Shown here: in pieces, positions 1 through 6,346 of the stretch
Numbering within the stretch: position 1 is the stretch's first letter
Layout: the number at the start of each line of letters is the position of its first letter
From: Gammaproteobacteria bacterium
GTDB lineage: Bacteria > Gemmatimonadota > Gemmatimonadetes > Longimicrobiales > Gaopeijiaceae
Direction: 5' to 3'
NCBI GenBank assembly: GCA_009843625.1
Contig: VYDD01000212.1
Coordinates: 1,370 to 9,089 of the forward strand
DNA length: 7,720 nt
The notes under the pieces: model-generated
Seen by the model: the letters and a program-made list of their open reading frames with translations, nothing else
Databases searched by the model: none
Told to the model about the DNA's origin: nothing
Position numbers and translations under genes: made by a program

Positions 1-44
1 GGCGTGTAGATCTCATACCTCCCCGAAACCTAAAACAAAAAAAA
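1..44. other. Compositionally anomalous window edge, possible assembly or adapter artefact
   Basis: These bases are much richer in A than the rest and include an A8 run at 37-44. They replace the expected C-terminal codons of the amidase-signature protein ending at 30. Bases 4-14 read GTGTAGATCTC, identical to 11 bases of the reverse complement of the Illumina P5 adapter; the following bases agree only loosely. The order adapter, then poly-A, then genome is not simple read-through, so this is a suspicion and not a diagnosis. Confidence 0.4.
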
Positions 45-1604
45 GGCGTAGCCCAGGGCGAACAGCCGGGGCTCGCTGAAGGCACGGCCGAGGAAGGAAA
101 TCCCCACGGGCAGACCCCTGCGGGTGAATCCCGCCGGCACGATGAGGTCCGGCAGGCCCGCGATACTTGCGATGTTGGTGCCCACCATGCCGCCGAAGTG
201 GTTGACGGCGGAGCGCAGGGTCGGCGGGGTGTTCGACGGGGGGTAGACGATGGCGTCCAGATCCTGGGCGTCCAGCATTCCGTGCACGATCGCCTGAATC
301 ATCGGGAAGCCGTGCTCGCGCATCGCCACGTACTCGAAGTCGGTGAGCTCGCCGCCGGCCTCCTCCTCCCTGAAGATGTTCCAGCGAACCGGGTTCGGGC
401 GGGAGCCGTCAGGCATCAGCGCGACGATCCGGTCCGACCTCTCGATCATCTCCCGCAGCGTCTTCGGATACTCGGGTCCCAGGGTCGCGAGATAGTCCTC
501 GATCTGGGACCGGAACTCCGGGTAGCGAACCGTAAAGTACCAGTCGCCCTTGACGGTCAGAAGCCAGGGCGGAAAGCGTACGTCGACGACCGTCGCCCCC
601 TGGGCGCGCATGGTCCCGAGCGCCGCCTCGATGACCCAGTTGACTCCGTCGTCTTCCCCCATTAAGTCGCGTGCGATCCCGATTCGCGCGCCCTCGAGCG
701 CGCCCGCGTCGAGGAACTGCGTGTAGTCAGTCTCGAACCGGCCCTCGCTCTTCCGCGTCGTCGGGTCGGCCGGATCGATGCCGGTCATGACCCCGAGCAT
801 CGCCGCGACATCGTACACGTGGCGGCCCATCGGCCCCGCCATGTCGAGCGTGATCGAGAGCGGAATGACCCCGTCGTGGCTCAACAGGCCGTGCGTGGGG
901 CGGAGCGCGACGATGCCATTGGCCGGCGCGTGTCCGCGGATGGAGCCGCCCGTGTCGGTTCCGACACCCTGCTGGGCGAACGACGCGGCGACGGCGATGC
1001 CGGCCCCGGTCGATGATCCCGATGGCGTTCGCGCGGGGTCGTGGGGGTTCTTGGGGAAGTAGTTGCCGAGCGAGCTGAGAATGCCGCCGGACGCGAGTTC
1101 GCTAAGGGCGGTCTTGGCGAGGATGATCGCCCCGGCGTCGCGCAGCTTCTTCACGATGAACGCGTCGTCGGGGGGGATCGCGCCGGCCAGCAGGGCCGAC
1201 CCGCCGGTGGTGGGCATGTCGCCCGTGTCGACGTTGTCCTTGAGCACCACGGGGATGCCGTGCAGCAGCGACCGCGGCCCGCTCCGTCTGCGCTCCTCAT
1301 CGAGCTCCCGCGCCCGCTCGAGAGCGTTCTCGTTCAGCCACAGCATGGCGTGGAGTTCGGGGCCGGCCTGGTCGTAGGCCTCGATGCGCGCCAGGCTCAT
1401 CTCGATGAGCCGTTCCGCGGTCAGCTCGCCGGAATCGAACGCCGCGTTCAGGTCCTCGATGGTGGCCCATCCAATTCCGGACGGCTCTGCGGGCATCTGG
1501 GCCTCGGCCGGCATCGCACCAACCGTGATGAGAAGGGGCAAGAGGGCCCGTTGGTCAAGGCGCCTCTGCGCGATGCGCGCAAGGGTGAGCATCATGGCGA
1601 GCAT
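30..1604 (-). CDS. Exported amidase-signature hydrolase, C-terminus apparently cut short
   Basis: This 524-residue protein belongs to the amidase-signature family, serine hydrolases that split carboxamide C-N bonds. The catalytic triad is visible: Lys122 in VVLKDN, cis-Ser197 in PSGSSTG, and nucleophile Ser221 in DTGGSIRG. The 99- and 24-residue spacings equal those I recall for fatty-acid amide hydrolase (142/217/241). Residues about 20-35 form a hydrophobic stretch ending in AEA before Gln36, after an Arg-containing N-region. This looks like a Sec signal peptide and predicts a periplasmic or secreted enzyme. The ATG at 1604 is supported by GGAGGG eight bases upstream. The usual C-terminal motif GLPVGISFLGR is present, but the protein then ends in a phenylalanine/leucine tail encoded by an A/T-rich run, where relatives typically continue with a short helix. 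The true end is therefore probably missing. It is last in a permease-amidase-amidase series. The substrate is unknown. The family call is very secure. Confidence 0.93.
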   Translation of the reverse strand: MLAMMLTLARIAQRRLDQRALLPLLITVGAMPAEAQMPAEPSGIGWATIEDLNAAFDSGELTAERLIEMSLARIEAYDQAGPELHAMLWLNENALERARELDEERRRSGPRSLLHGIPVVLKDNVDTGDMPTTGGSALLAGAIPPDDAFIVKKLRDAGAIILAKTALSELASGGILSSLGNYFPKNPHDPARTPSGSSTGAGIAVAASFAQQGVGTDTGGSIRGHAPANGIVALRPTHGLLSHDGVIPLSITLDMAGPMGRHVYDVAAMLGVMTGIDPADPTTRKSEGRFETDYTQFLDAGALEGARIGIARDLMGEDDGVNWVIEAALGTMRAQGATVVDVRFPPWLLTVKGDWYFTVRYPEFRSQIEDYLATLGPEYPKTLREMIERSDRIVALMPDGSRPNPVRWNIFREEEAGGELTDFEYVAMREHGFPMIQAIVHGMLDAQDLDAIVYPPSNTPPTLRSAVNHFGGMVGTNIASIAGLPDLIVPAGFTRRGLPVGISFLGRAFSEPRLFALGYAFFLF

Positions 1605-1678
1605 GGTGTGAACCCTCCAGTCATGAGTATCCGCGGGCTGCTACAGGTAGGCGGCGCGCCGTCCGGCTGCAAGCTACG
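1605..1678 (-). other. Intergenic spacer between the two amidase genes
   Basis: This 74-base spacer holds the ribosome-binding site of the downstream amidase and a perfect 10-base GC palindrome at 1652-1661 (CGGCGCGCCG). I see no T-tract following a stem, no convincing -35/-10 pair and no small open frame with its own ribosome-binding site. The spacing is compatible with co-transcription of the amidases, but an internal promoter cannot be excluded. Confidence 0.5.
1613..1618 (-). promoter_or_regulatory. Shine-Dalgarno site of the exported amidase
   Basis: On the minus strand this reads GGAGGG and sits eight bases before the ATG at 1604. It fixes that start over the in-frame ATGs at codons 4 and 5. 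It contrasts with the two genes upstream (cytoplasmic amidase and permease), which have no comparable site. Confidence 0.8.
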
Positions 1679-3118
1679 TCAGCCCCAAGGCCCGAGATCC
1701 GGAACCGGCCGTCCCGCGCCGAGCGCGCCCTCCAGCGCGGAAGCGACCGTCAGGAGTGACGCGTCCGTGCCGTGGGGGGTGAGCAGTTGGAGGCCGAGCG
1801 GCATTCCGTCCGAGTCCCGGCTGGTGGGCAGAGCGATGGCCGCCGCCCCGAGGAAGTTGGCGGGCCGGAGGAAGGCGCCCAGTCCTGCGTGTCGCTCGTC
1901 CTCGGGATCGAGGGTGCGGGCGCTCTGATCCGAGCCGGGCATCAGAAGGCCGGCCACGGAAGCCATCTCCCGGGCGAAACGCGCCCCGACCGCCTTCCTG
2001 CGCTCGAGCGCAGCAACGTAGTCCGCGTCGCCCACGCCGGCGCCGGCCCGGATGCGCGCCCGTATGACGCTCCAAAGGGGTGCCGTCTCATCGCGGGCCA
2101 GGGCGCCGTAGCGCTGGTAGGCCTCATGGGCGAGGACGGTGGAGTTGTCTCGTCCCAGACGGTCGAAATCGAGGATCGCAGGCGGAGACCAGGTTTCCAG
2201 CGTCCAGCCGGCGCCGGCAACGCGCCCCAGTGCCCGGCGCCAGTGGTCTATCGCCTCCGGGTCCATCGGCATGGGCCACGCCTCTTCGGCCAGCACCGCC
2301 ACCCGGCGTGTGCCCGGAGGCATCGAAGTCGGCTGCGCGGTCAGCGTGACGGGGTCGCCCGAGTCCGGACCGGTGAGCACGGCGGTCATGATGCGCGCAT
2401 CCTCCACCGTGCGCGCGATGGGACCGAGAACGTCCAGCGTGGGGCTCAGCGGCAGGCAGCCGGCCCGGCTGACGAGGCCGGAGGAAGGCTTGTACCCGAC
2501 CAGGTGGTTCATGAGCGCCGGCGCGCGCACCGAGCCCCCGGTATCTCCCCCGATGGCGATCGGCGCCAGACCCGCGGCCACAGCCACCCCCGACCCGCTC
2601 GACGACCCCCCGGGCGCGCGATCATTCAACGCGTCCCAGGGATTGCGGGCGGTCCCGCAGGTCGGGTTCTGACCGGAGAGACCGAAGGCGAACTCGGTCA
2701 TGGCCGTCTTCCCCAGGACCACCATGCCGCTCGCAATCAACCGCCGAACCACCGCGCTGGTACGGCTGCTCACGCAATCGGCACGGGCCAGTGACCCTCC
2801 GGAGAGCGGCGTCCCCTCCCACGCGAGACTGTCCTTGACCGCCACCGGAACGCCGTGGAAAGGGCCCAGCACGACTCCCGCGCCGAGAAGACGGTCGGCT
2901 GCTTTCGCCAGAGCCCCGGCTCGTTCCTCGGCTACGTGCGTAAACGCCCTCAGCCCGGAGCCGTGCTCGATCCGGTCGAGAAACAGCCGGGTGAGCGCGC
3001 GCGAGTCCGTCTCGCCTGTGCGGATGGCATGGGCGAGCGCCAGGGCGCTGCGAAAATGCAGCGGAAGCTCCGGCTCCTGCGGTGGGGCGGACGGGGCTGG
3101 TTGCTGTGCTGCCGGCAT
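1679..3118 (-). CDS. Cytoplasmic amidase-signature hydrolase
   Basis: A 479-residue amidase-signature enzyme with the whole triad: Lys95 in PVAVKDS, cis-Ser172 in the GGSSSGSG loop (170-177), and nucleophile Ser196 in GDTGGSVR. Overall layout and length resemble AtzF/GatA-type amidases. A GatA role in tRNA-dependent amidation is unlikely because gatB and gatC are not adjacent. The N-terminus is Ala/Pro/Gln-rich without a hydrophobic segment, so it should stay in the cytosol, unlike its downstream paralogue. The two paralogues share little beyond the signature core, so this is not a recent duplication. The ATG at 3118 was chosen as the first in-frame start after the permease stop and just before the conserved domain (about residue 20). 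It lacks a clear Shine-Dalgarno, so translational coupling across the 14-base gap to the permease gene is likely. The same reading frame stays open upstream through the permease gene, but that translation looks like no known protein. The substrate is unknown. Confidence 0.92.
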   Translation of the reverse strand: MPAAQQPAPSAPPQEPELPLHFRSALALAHAIRTGETDSRALTRLFLDRIEHGSGLRAFTHVAEERAGALAKAADRLLGAGVVLGPFHGVPVAVKDSLAWEGTPLSGGSLARADCVSSRTSAVVRRLIASGMVVLGKTAMTEFAFGLSGQNPTCGTARNPWDALNDRAPGGSSSGSGVAVAAGLAPIAIGGDTGGSVRAPALMNHLVGYKPSSGLVSRAGCLPLSPTLDVLGPIARTVEDARIMTAVLTGPDSGDPVTLTAQPTSMPPGTRRVAVLAEEAWPMPMDPEAIDHWRRALGRVAGAGWTLETWSPPAILDFDRLGRDNSTVLAHEAYQRYGALARDETAPLWSVIRARIRAGAGVGDADYVAALERRKAVGARFAREMASVAGLLMPGSDQSARTLDPEDERHAGLGAFLRPANFLGAAAIALPTSRDSDGMPLGLQLLTPHGTDASLLTVASALEGALGAGRPVPDLGPWG

Positions 3119-3132
3119 GCGCGATCGAAGCG

Positions 3133-4437
3133 TCAGTCCAGGGGCTGACCGACCTTCTCGGGCATGTGCACGAAGGTCACGAGCGATACCACCGCGCCTG
3201 CGAGCACCACGAGAAAGAACGACTGCTCCCTGCCGATGCTCTGCAGCCAGGTCAGCAGGTACGGCGTAAAGCCGCCCAGCAGCGCCACCGTAAGGTTGTA
3301 GGGGATGCCGATGCCGACGGCGCGCACGTTGGCCGGGAACTGTTCCGACATGATCGCCGGGGCGATGGAGGAGTACATCGCGTAGAGCACCAGGCCGAAC
3401 AGCTCCAGCAGGAGAATCGAGGTGAAGGTCGGCCGGATCGCCGACATCAACGGATAGAACAGGACGAGATAGCCCAGGGCGAAGAAGATCAGCTGGGGCC
3501 TCCGCCCGATGCGATCGGAGAGTGCGCCGAACACCGGCTGCACCAGCATGAACACGATGAGCCCGACGGTGTTGGCCGCGAAGGCCACCGACGCGTCCGC
3601 GCCGACCGCGCGGATCGCGTATGTGGGCAGGTACGGAACGAAGATGTAGAAGGCGAAGGTGGTCAGGGTGGCGAAGCCAACGATCCGCAGCAGGGCGACC
3701 GGATGCTCGCGCAGGAGAACATGCAGCGGGCGCTTCACGACATCCCTGCCCGATGCGGCCGGCGATGCCTCGGGCTCGGGGACCGCGGTGCGAATCCAGA
3801 GGCTGATCAGCCCGCCGACCCCGCCCAGAATGAAGGGAATTCGCCAGCCCCATGTGCTCATCGCTTCGTCGGTCAGGGCCGTCGTGAGCCCCCAGCCGAG
3901 CGCGGAGGCCACCAGAATGCCGGCGGCCAGGCTGAAGAACACGAAGCTCGAGTAGAAGCCGCGGCGGCTGGCGGGCGCGATTTCGGCGAGCAGGGTGGTG
4001 GCCGAGGCGTAGAGTCCGCCCAGCGACAGTCCCTGCACCAGGCGCGCCAGCGTCAGGATGACGGGGGCGGCGATCCCCACCGCGGCGAACGTTGGAGAAA
4101 GGCCGATGACCAGCGAACCGCCCGACATCATCAGGATGCTCAGAACGAGCGCGGCCTTGCGCCCCCGGCGATCCGCGAACACGCCGATGATCCAGCCGCC
4201 GAGCGGACGCATGATGAAGCCCACGGCGAAGATGCCGTAGGCGGCCAGCAGGGCGGCGGTCTCGTTGCCCGGCGGAAAGATCTGGCTGCTGAAGAAGATC
4301 GCGAAGGTGGCGTAGACGGTCCAGTCGAACCACTCGAGCGCGTTGCCCACGCTCGCTGCCACGATGGCCCGTCGGCGCGAGGGGGTCGGGGCGGGAGACG
4401 AAGCAGCCATGGGCGCGCTCTTTGGAAGGGGACTCAT
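3133..4437 (-). CDS. MHS-family major facilitator permease (KgtP/ProP-like organic solute:H+ symporter)
   Basis: An inner-membrane transporter of about 434 residues with the pattern of 12 membrane segments. Hallmarks of the metabolite:H+ symporter group (alpha-ketoglutarate, citrate, proline/betaine, shikimate carriers) are visible: GNALEWFDW at the first membrane segment, motif A after segment 2 (RPLGGWIIGVFADRRGRK), LARLVQGLSLGG in segment 4, STWGWRIPF before segment 6, and a second motif A-like loop, GALSDRIGRRP. One deviation: the Glu normally found in the GGE(Y/W) motif of segment 4 is Leu. The start is uncertain. ATG 4437 is used; TTG 4443 adds two residues and ATG 4410 removes nine. 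None has a good Shine-Dalgarno; 4410 has only a weak AAAGAG. The first ~25 residues are Ala/Pro/Ser-rich and poorly conserved in type. The 14-base gap to the cytoplasmic amidase gene suggests it imports that enzyme's substrate or a product of the exported amidase, probably an organic acid or amide. Confidence 0.9.
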   Translation of the reverse strand: MSPLPKSAPMAASSPAPTPSRRRAIVAASVGNALEWFDWTVYATFAIFFSSQIFPPGNETAALLAAYGIFAVGFIMRPLGGWIIGVFADRRGRKAALVLSILMMSGGSLVIGLSPTFAAVGIAAPVILTLARLVQGLSLGGLYASATTLLAEIAPASRRGFYSSFVFFSLAAGILVASALGWGLTTALTDEAMSTWGWRIPFILGGVGGLISLWIRTAVPEPEASPAASGRDVVKRPLHVLLREHPVALLRIVGFATLTTFAFYIFVPYLPTYAIRAVGADASVAFAANTVGLIVFMLVQPVFGALSDRIGRRPQLIFFALGYLVLFYPLMSAIRPTFTSILLLELFGLVLYAMYSSIAPAIMSEQFPANVRAVGIGIPYNLTVALLGGFTPYLLTWLQSIGREQSFFLVVLAGAVVSLVTFVHMPEKVGQPLD

Positions 4438-4462
4438 GGCCAAACCGGGGGGTTCATACGAA

Positions 4463-4501
4463 AGCGGGCCCGTTCGCGGATGGTTTCACGAACGGGCCGC
4501 T
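4463..4501 (-). terminator. Long GC-rich hairpin, possible transcription terminator
   Basis: Bases 4463-4476 pair with 4489-4501, giving a stem of 13 base pairs with one bulged G and a 12-base loop. On the minus strand the stem is followed by TTTCGTAT, a weak U-tract, so it is not a textbook intrinsic terminator. It lies between the ankyrin gene and the permease gene. It could end the DUF1552-ankyrin transcript, act as a 3' stabilising element, or attenuate read-through into the permease. Confidence 0.5.
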
Positions 4502-4511
4502 CTTTGTCCCG

Positions 4512-4529
4512 GCACGCGACAGCGCGTGC
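4512..4529 (-). other. Perfect 7-bp hairpin directly after the ankyrin stop codon
   Basis: On the minus strand GCACGCG, loop CTGT, then CGCGTGC, a perfect inverted repeat starting three bases after the TGA of the ankyrin gene. No T-run follows it. Together with the longer hairpin 10 bases downstream it makes a tandem structure at the end of the ankyrin transcript, probably terminator-like or protecting the 3' end. Confidence 0.5.
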
Positions 4530-4532
4530 GAG

Positions 4533-6335
4533 TCAGCAGAACACGCAGAGGTGGTTGTTGATCACGCCCATGCTGTCGAGCAGGTCGATCGTGTCGTAGA
4601 AGGGCGTCAAGCCGTTCGCGGGCCCGTTGGCCAGGTCGATGGTCGTGCGCCCCGACCGCCCCACGATGAGGGGATCGGCGCCATGCTCGACGAGATAGAG
4701 GATCACGTCGTTCATGCCCCGCCCCGCGGCGCCGTGGATGGTTCCGTAGCCGAGGTGGTCGCGGAGGGTCACGTCGGCACCCAGTTCTTCGACCAGGTAC
4801 TTCAGCGCAGGCAGCCATCCGTCCGGAACGTGCCGGTGGAAGTTGCCGGCGCGCCCCGCACCCTCGCCGGAGTTCCCGGACGCTGCATGAATCGGATAGG
4901 TGCCGGGGCCGCCCGGAGGAATGGGCGGAACACCGGACTGGTCTTCCTCGGGTGCTTCGATTTCAAGGCCGACGTAGAGGTTCCCGGCCGGCGCCTTGGT
5001 GGGCATGTGGGGATCGGCCCCGTATTCTACCAGCAGCTTCATCGCGGGAACGTCGAGCCCGTGCGCGGCCCGCCAGAAAGGCGTGGCGCCCCAGGTGTTA
5101 ATGCCGATCCCGCCGAAGTTGTACGCCAGGAACCAGTAATCCATCGTGAGCCTGGCGTTGACATCGGCCCCCGCCTCCAGCAGGGCCCTCATCGTCTCGA
5201 TGTGACTCGATTCCTGCTGTTCGAAGGCACGCTGCTGAGGGTAGCGGGACTTGGACGCCCAGCGGGTGTTGATGACCGCGTAGAGCGGAGTGATGCCCGA
5301 CGGGTAGTTGGCGGTATTCGGGTGGGCTCCGTGCTCCAGCAGCTCCAGGCCAAGGTCGTAGTGCCCGTTGATCATGGCGCTGTTGATGGGCGTGTTGAGG
5401 TCGCCGCCGCTGGGCTGGTTGATGTCCGCGCCACCTTCCAGAAGCGCGAACGCCGCCTCCCGGTGACCCTCCCGCACCGCGTGCAGGAGAGCGGTGAGAC
5501 CGCCGTGGTAGCCGGCCCTTTCCTGTGAACTCGGGGCTCTTCCGGCAGCTTGCGCCGAATCCCAGTCGATGCGCACCACCTCCGACGCTTCGACCGGCGC
5601 TACGGCCTCATCGGCGCGCGCGGCCCGCAATGCTTCCTGGGTCTGGGCCAGGGTCGGCGCCCAGGTCTCCGGATCCGGTGACCTGGCCCGGTAGGTCTCG
5701 AGCACGGAGTCGCGCACCGCGGCCGTGAGCCTCTCCCGGTCCGCGAGATCCTGGAACAGGACCACCTTGCTGGTGATGCCCACGTCCGCTCCCCGGTCGA
5801 TCAACACGTCGATCGCGGGCACGCGGTTGCGCGAGGCCGCGAACATCAGCGGGGTCTGACCCCACCTGGCCTCGCGGGCGTTGACATCGGCCCCGTGATC
5901 GGCCAGCGCCGCCAGGGTTTCCACGTTCCCGGACAGGGCCGCGAAGTGGAGGGGCGTGGTGCCGTTGACGTTGCGCGACTCCGGGTTGGCGCCGACCTCC
6001 AGCAGGGCGCGCACTGTGCCGCTCTGTCCCAGTTCAGCGCCGATGTGCAGCGGCGTGAGGTCGCCAAGGCGGGTAGGGGCTTCGAGGTCGGCCCCCGCGT
6101 CGACGAGCAGGCGGACCAGCTCCACGTTGCCCAGTTCGGCGGCCCAGTGAAGCGCGGTCATGCCATCGCTCTGTGCCAGGTTGACCTCCGCGCCCTCCTC
6201 GAGCAGCGAACGCACCGACTCAATGTCGTCGCGCATGGCGGCATCGGCGACCGGCGACTCCGGCGGCGGCGCCGCCCACAGGAGGGCGAGCATCACCGCC
6301 GGAACCCACGCGTTCACATGGATCCTGCCCTTCAC
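4533..6335 (-). CDS. Exported ankyrin-repeat protein with C-terminal CxxC tail
   Basis: A 600-residue protein. Residues 1-30 have a basic start, a hydrophobic core (VPAVMLALLWAA) and a small-residue region, fitting a Sec signal peptide and an extracytoplasmic location. About five ankyrin repeats span residues 32-190 (for example DGMTALHWAAELGNVELVRL). A charged, mostly helical linker fills 191-276, and about six or seven further repeats span 278-590. The second block is irregular, with insertions near 357-378 and 447-477 and an aromatic patch, DYWFLAYNFGG, at 399-409. The protein ends NNHLCVFC, a C-x-x-C at the extreme C-terminus. The GTG at 6335 is chosen because GAGGG lies six bases upstream; the next in-frame start, GTG at codon 7, would leave a shorter N-region. 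It is translationally coupled to the DUF1552 gene and probably works with that protein as a binding scaffold. Its partner and biochemical role are unknown. Confidence 0.9.
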   Translation of the reverse strand: MKGRIHVNAWVPAVMLALLWAAPPPESPVADAAMRDDIESVRSLLEEGAEVNLAQSDGMTALHWAAELGNVELVRLLVDAGADLEAPTRLGDLTPLHIGAELGQSGTVRALLEVGANPESRNVNGTTPLHFAALSGNVETLAALADHGADVNAREARWGQTPLMFAASRNRVPAIDVLIDRGADVGITSKVVLFQDLADRERLTAAVRDSVLETYRARSPDPETWAPTLAQTQEALRAARADEAVAPVEASEVVRIDWDSAQAAGRAPSSQERAGYHGGLTALLHAVREGHREAAFALLEGGADINQPSGGDLNTPINSAMINGHYDLGLELLEHGAHPNTANYPSGITPLYAVINTRWASKSRYPQQRAFEQQESSHIETMRALLEAGADVNARLTMDYWFLAYNFGGIGINTWGATPFWRAAHGLDVPAMKLLVEYGADPHMPTKAPAGNLYVGLEIEAPEEDQSGVPPIPPGGPGTYPIHAASGNSGEGAGRAGNFHRHVPDGWLPALKYLVEELGADVTLRDHLGYGTIHGAAGRGMNDVILYLVEHGADPLIVGRSGRTTIDLANGPANGLTPFYDTIDLLDSMGVINNHLCVFC

Positions 6336-6341
6336 CGGACG

Positions 6342-6346
6342 CCCTC
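6342..6346 (-). promoter_or_regulatory. Shine-Dalgarno site of the ankyrin gene, overlapping the upstream stop
   Basis: Minus-strand GAGGG, of which the first two bases belong to the TGA stop of the DUF1552 gene (6345-6347). It lies six bases before the GTG at 6335. A ribosome terminating on the upstream gene would sit on this site, implying translational coupling and a fixed ratio of the two proteins. Confidence 0.75.

Noticed and set aside
1652..1661. Perfect palindrome CGGCGCGCCG between the amidase genes
   Set aside because: Short GC-only palindromes are expected in DNA of this composition, there is no T-tract for a terminator, and no paired half-sites typical of an operator.
1041..1928. 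Plus-strand open frame of 295 codons across the two amidase genes and their spacer
   Set aside because: The translation is Gly/Arg/Ala-rich with no family resemblance, and it is antisense to two clear amidase coding regions.
3119..4333. In-frame upstream extension of the cytoplasmic amidase across the permease gene, giving an apparent 884-residue fusion
   Set aside because: The extension is an Arg/Gly/Pro-rich out-of-frame reading of the permease, with no domain. The amidase domain begins just after the ATG at 3118.
3082..4599. A 505-codon open frame on the plus strand opposite the permease gene
   Set aside because: Its translation is highly charged, low-complexity Arg/Gly/Glu/His-rich sequence without a recognisable domain, as expected for the antisense frame of a high-GC gene. 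The permease on the minus strand accounts for the region.
4422..5528. Plus-strand open frame of 368 codons opposite the ankyrin gene
   Set aside because: It is a shadow of the ankyrin reading frame; its periodic composition mirrors the repeats and no ribosome-binding site or domain is seen.
5155..5894. A 17-base exact repeat, GCGTTGACATCGGCCCC, at 5155-5171 and 5878-5894
   Set aside because: On the minus strand it encodes the G-A-D-V-N-A turn of two ankyrin repeats, so protein-level repetition explains it; no mobile or recombination element is needed.
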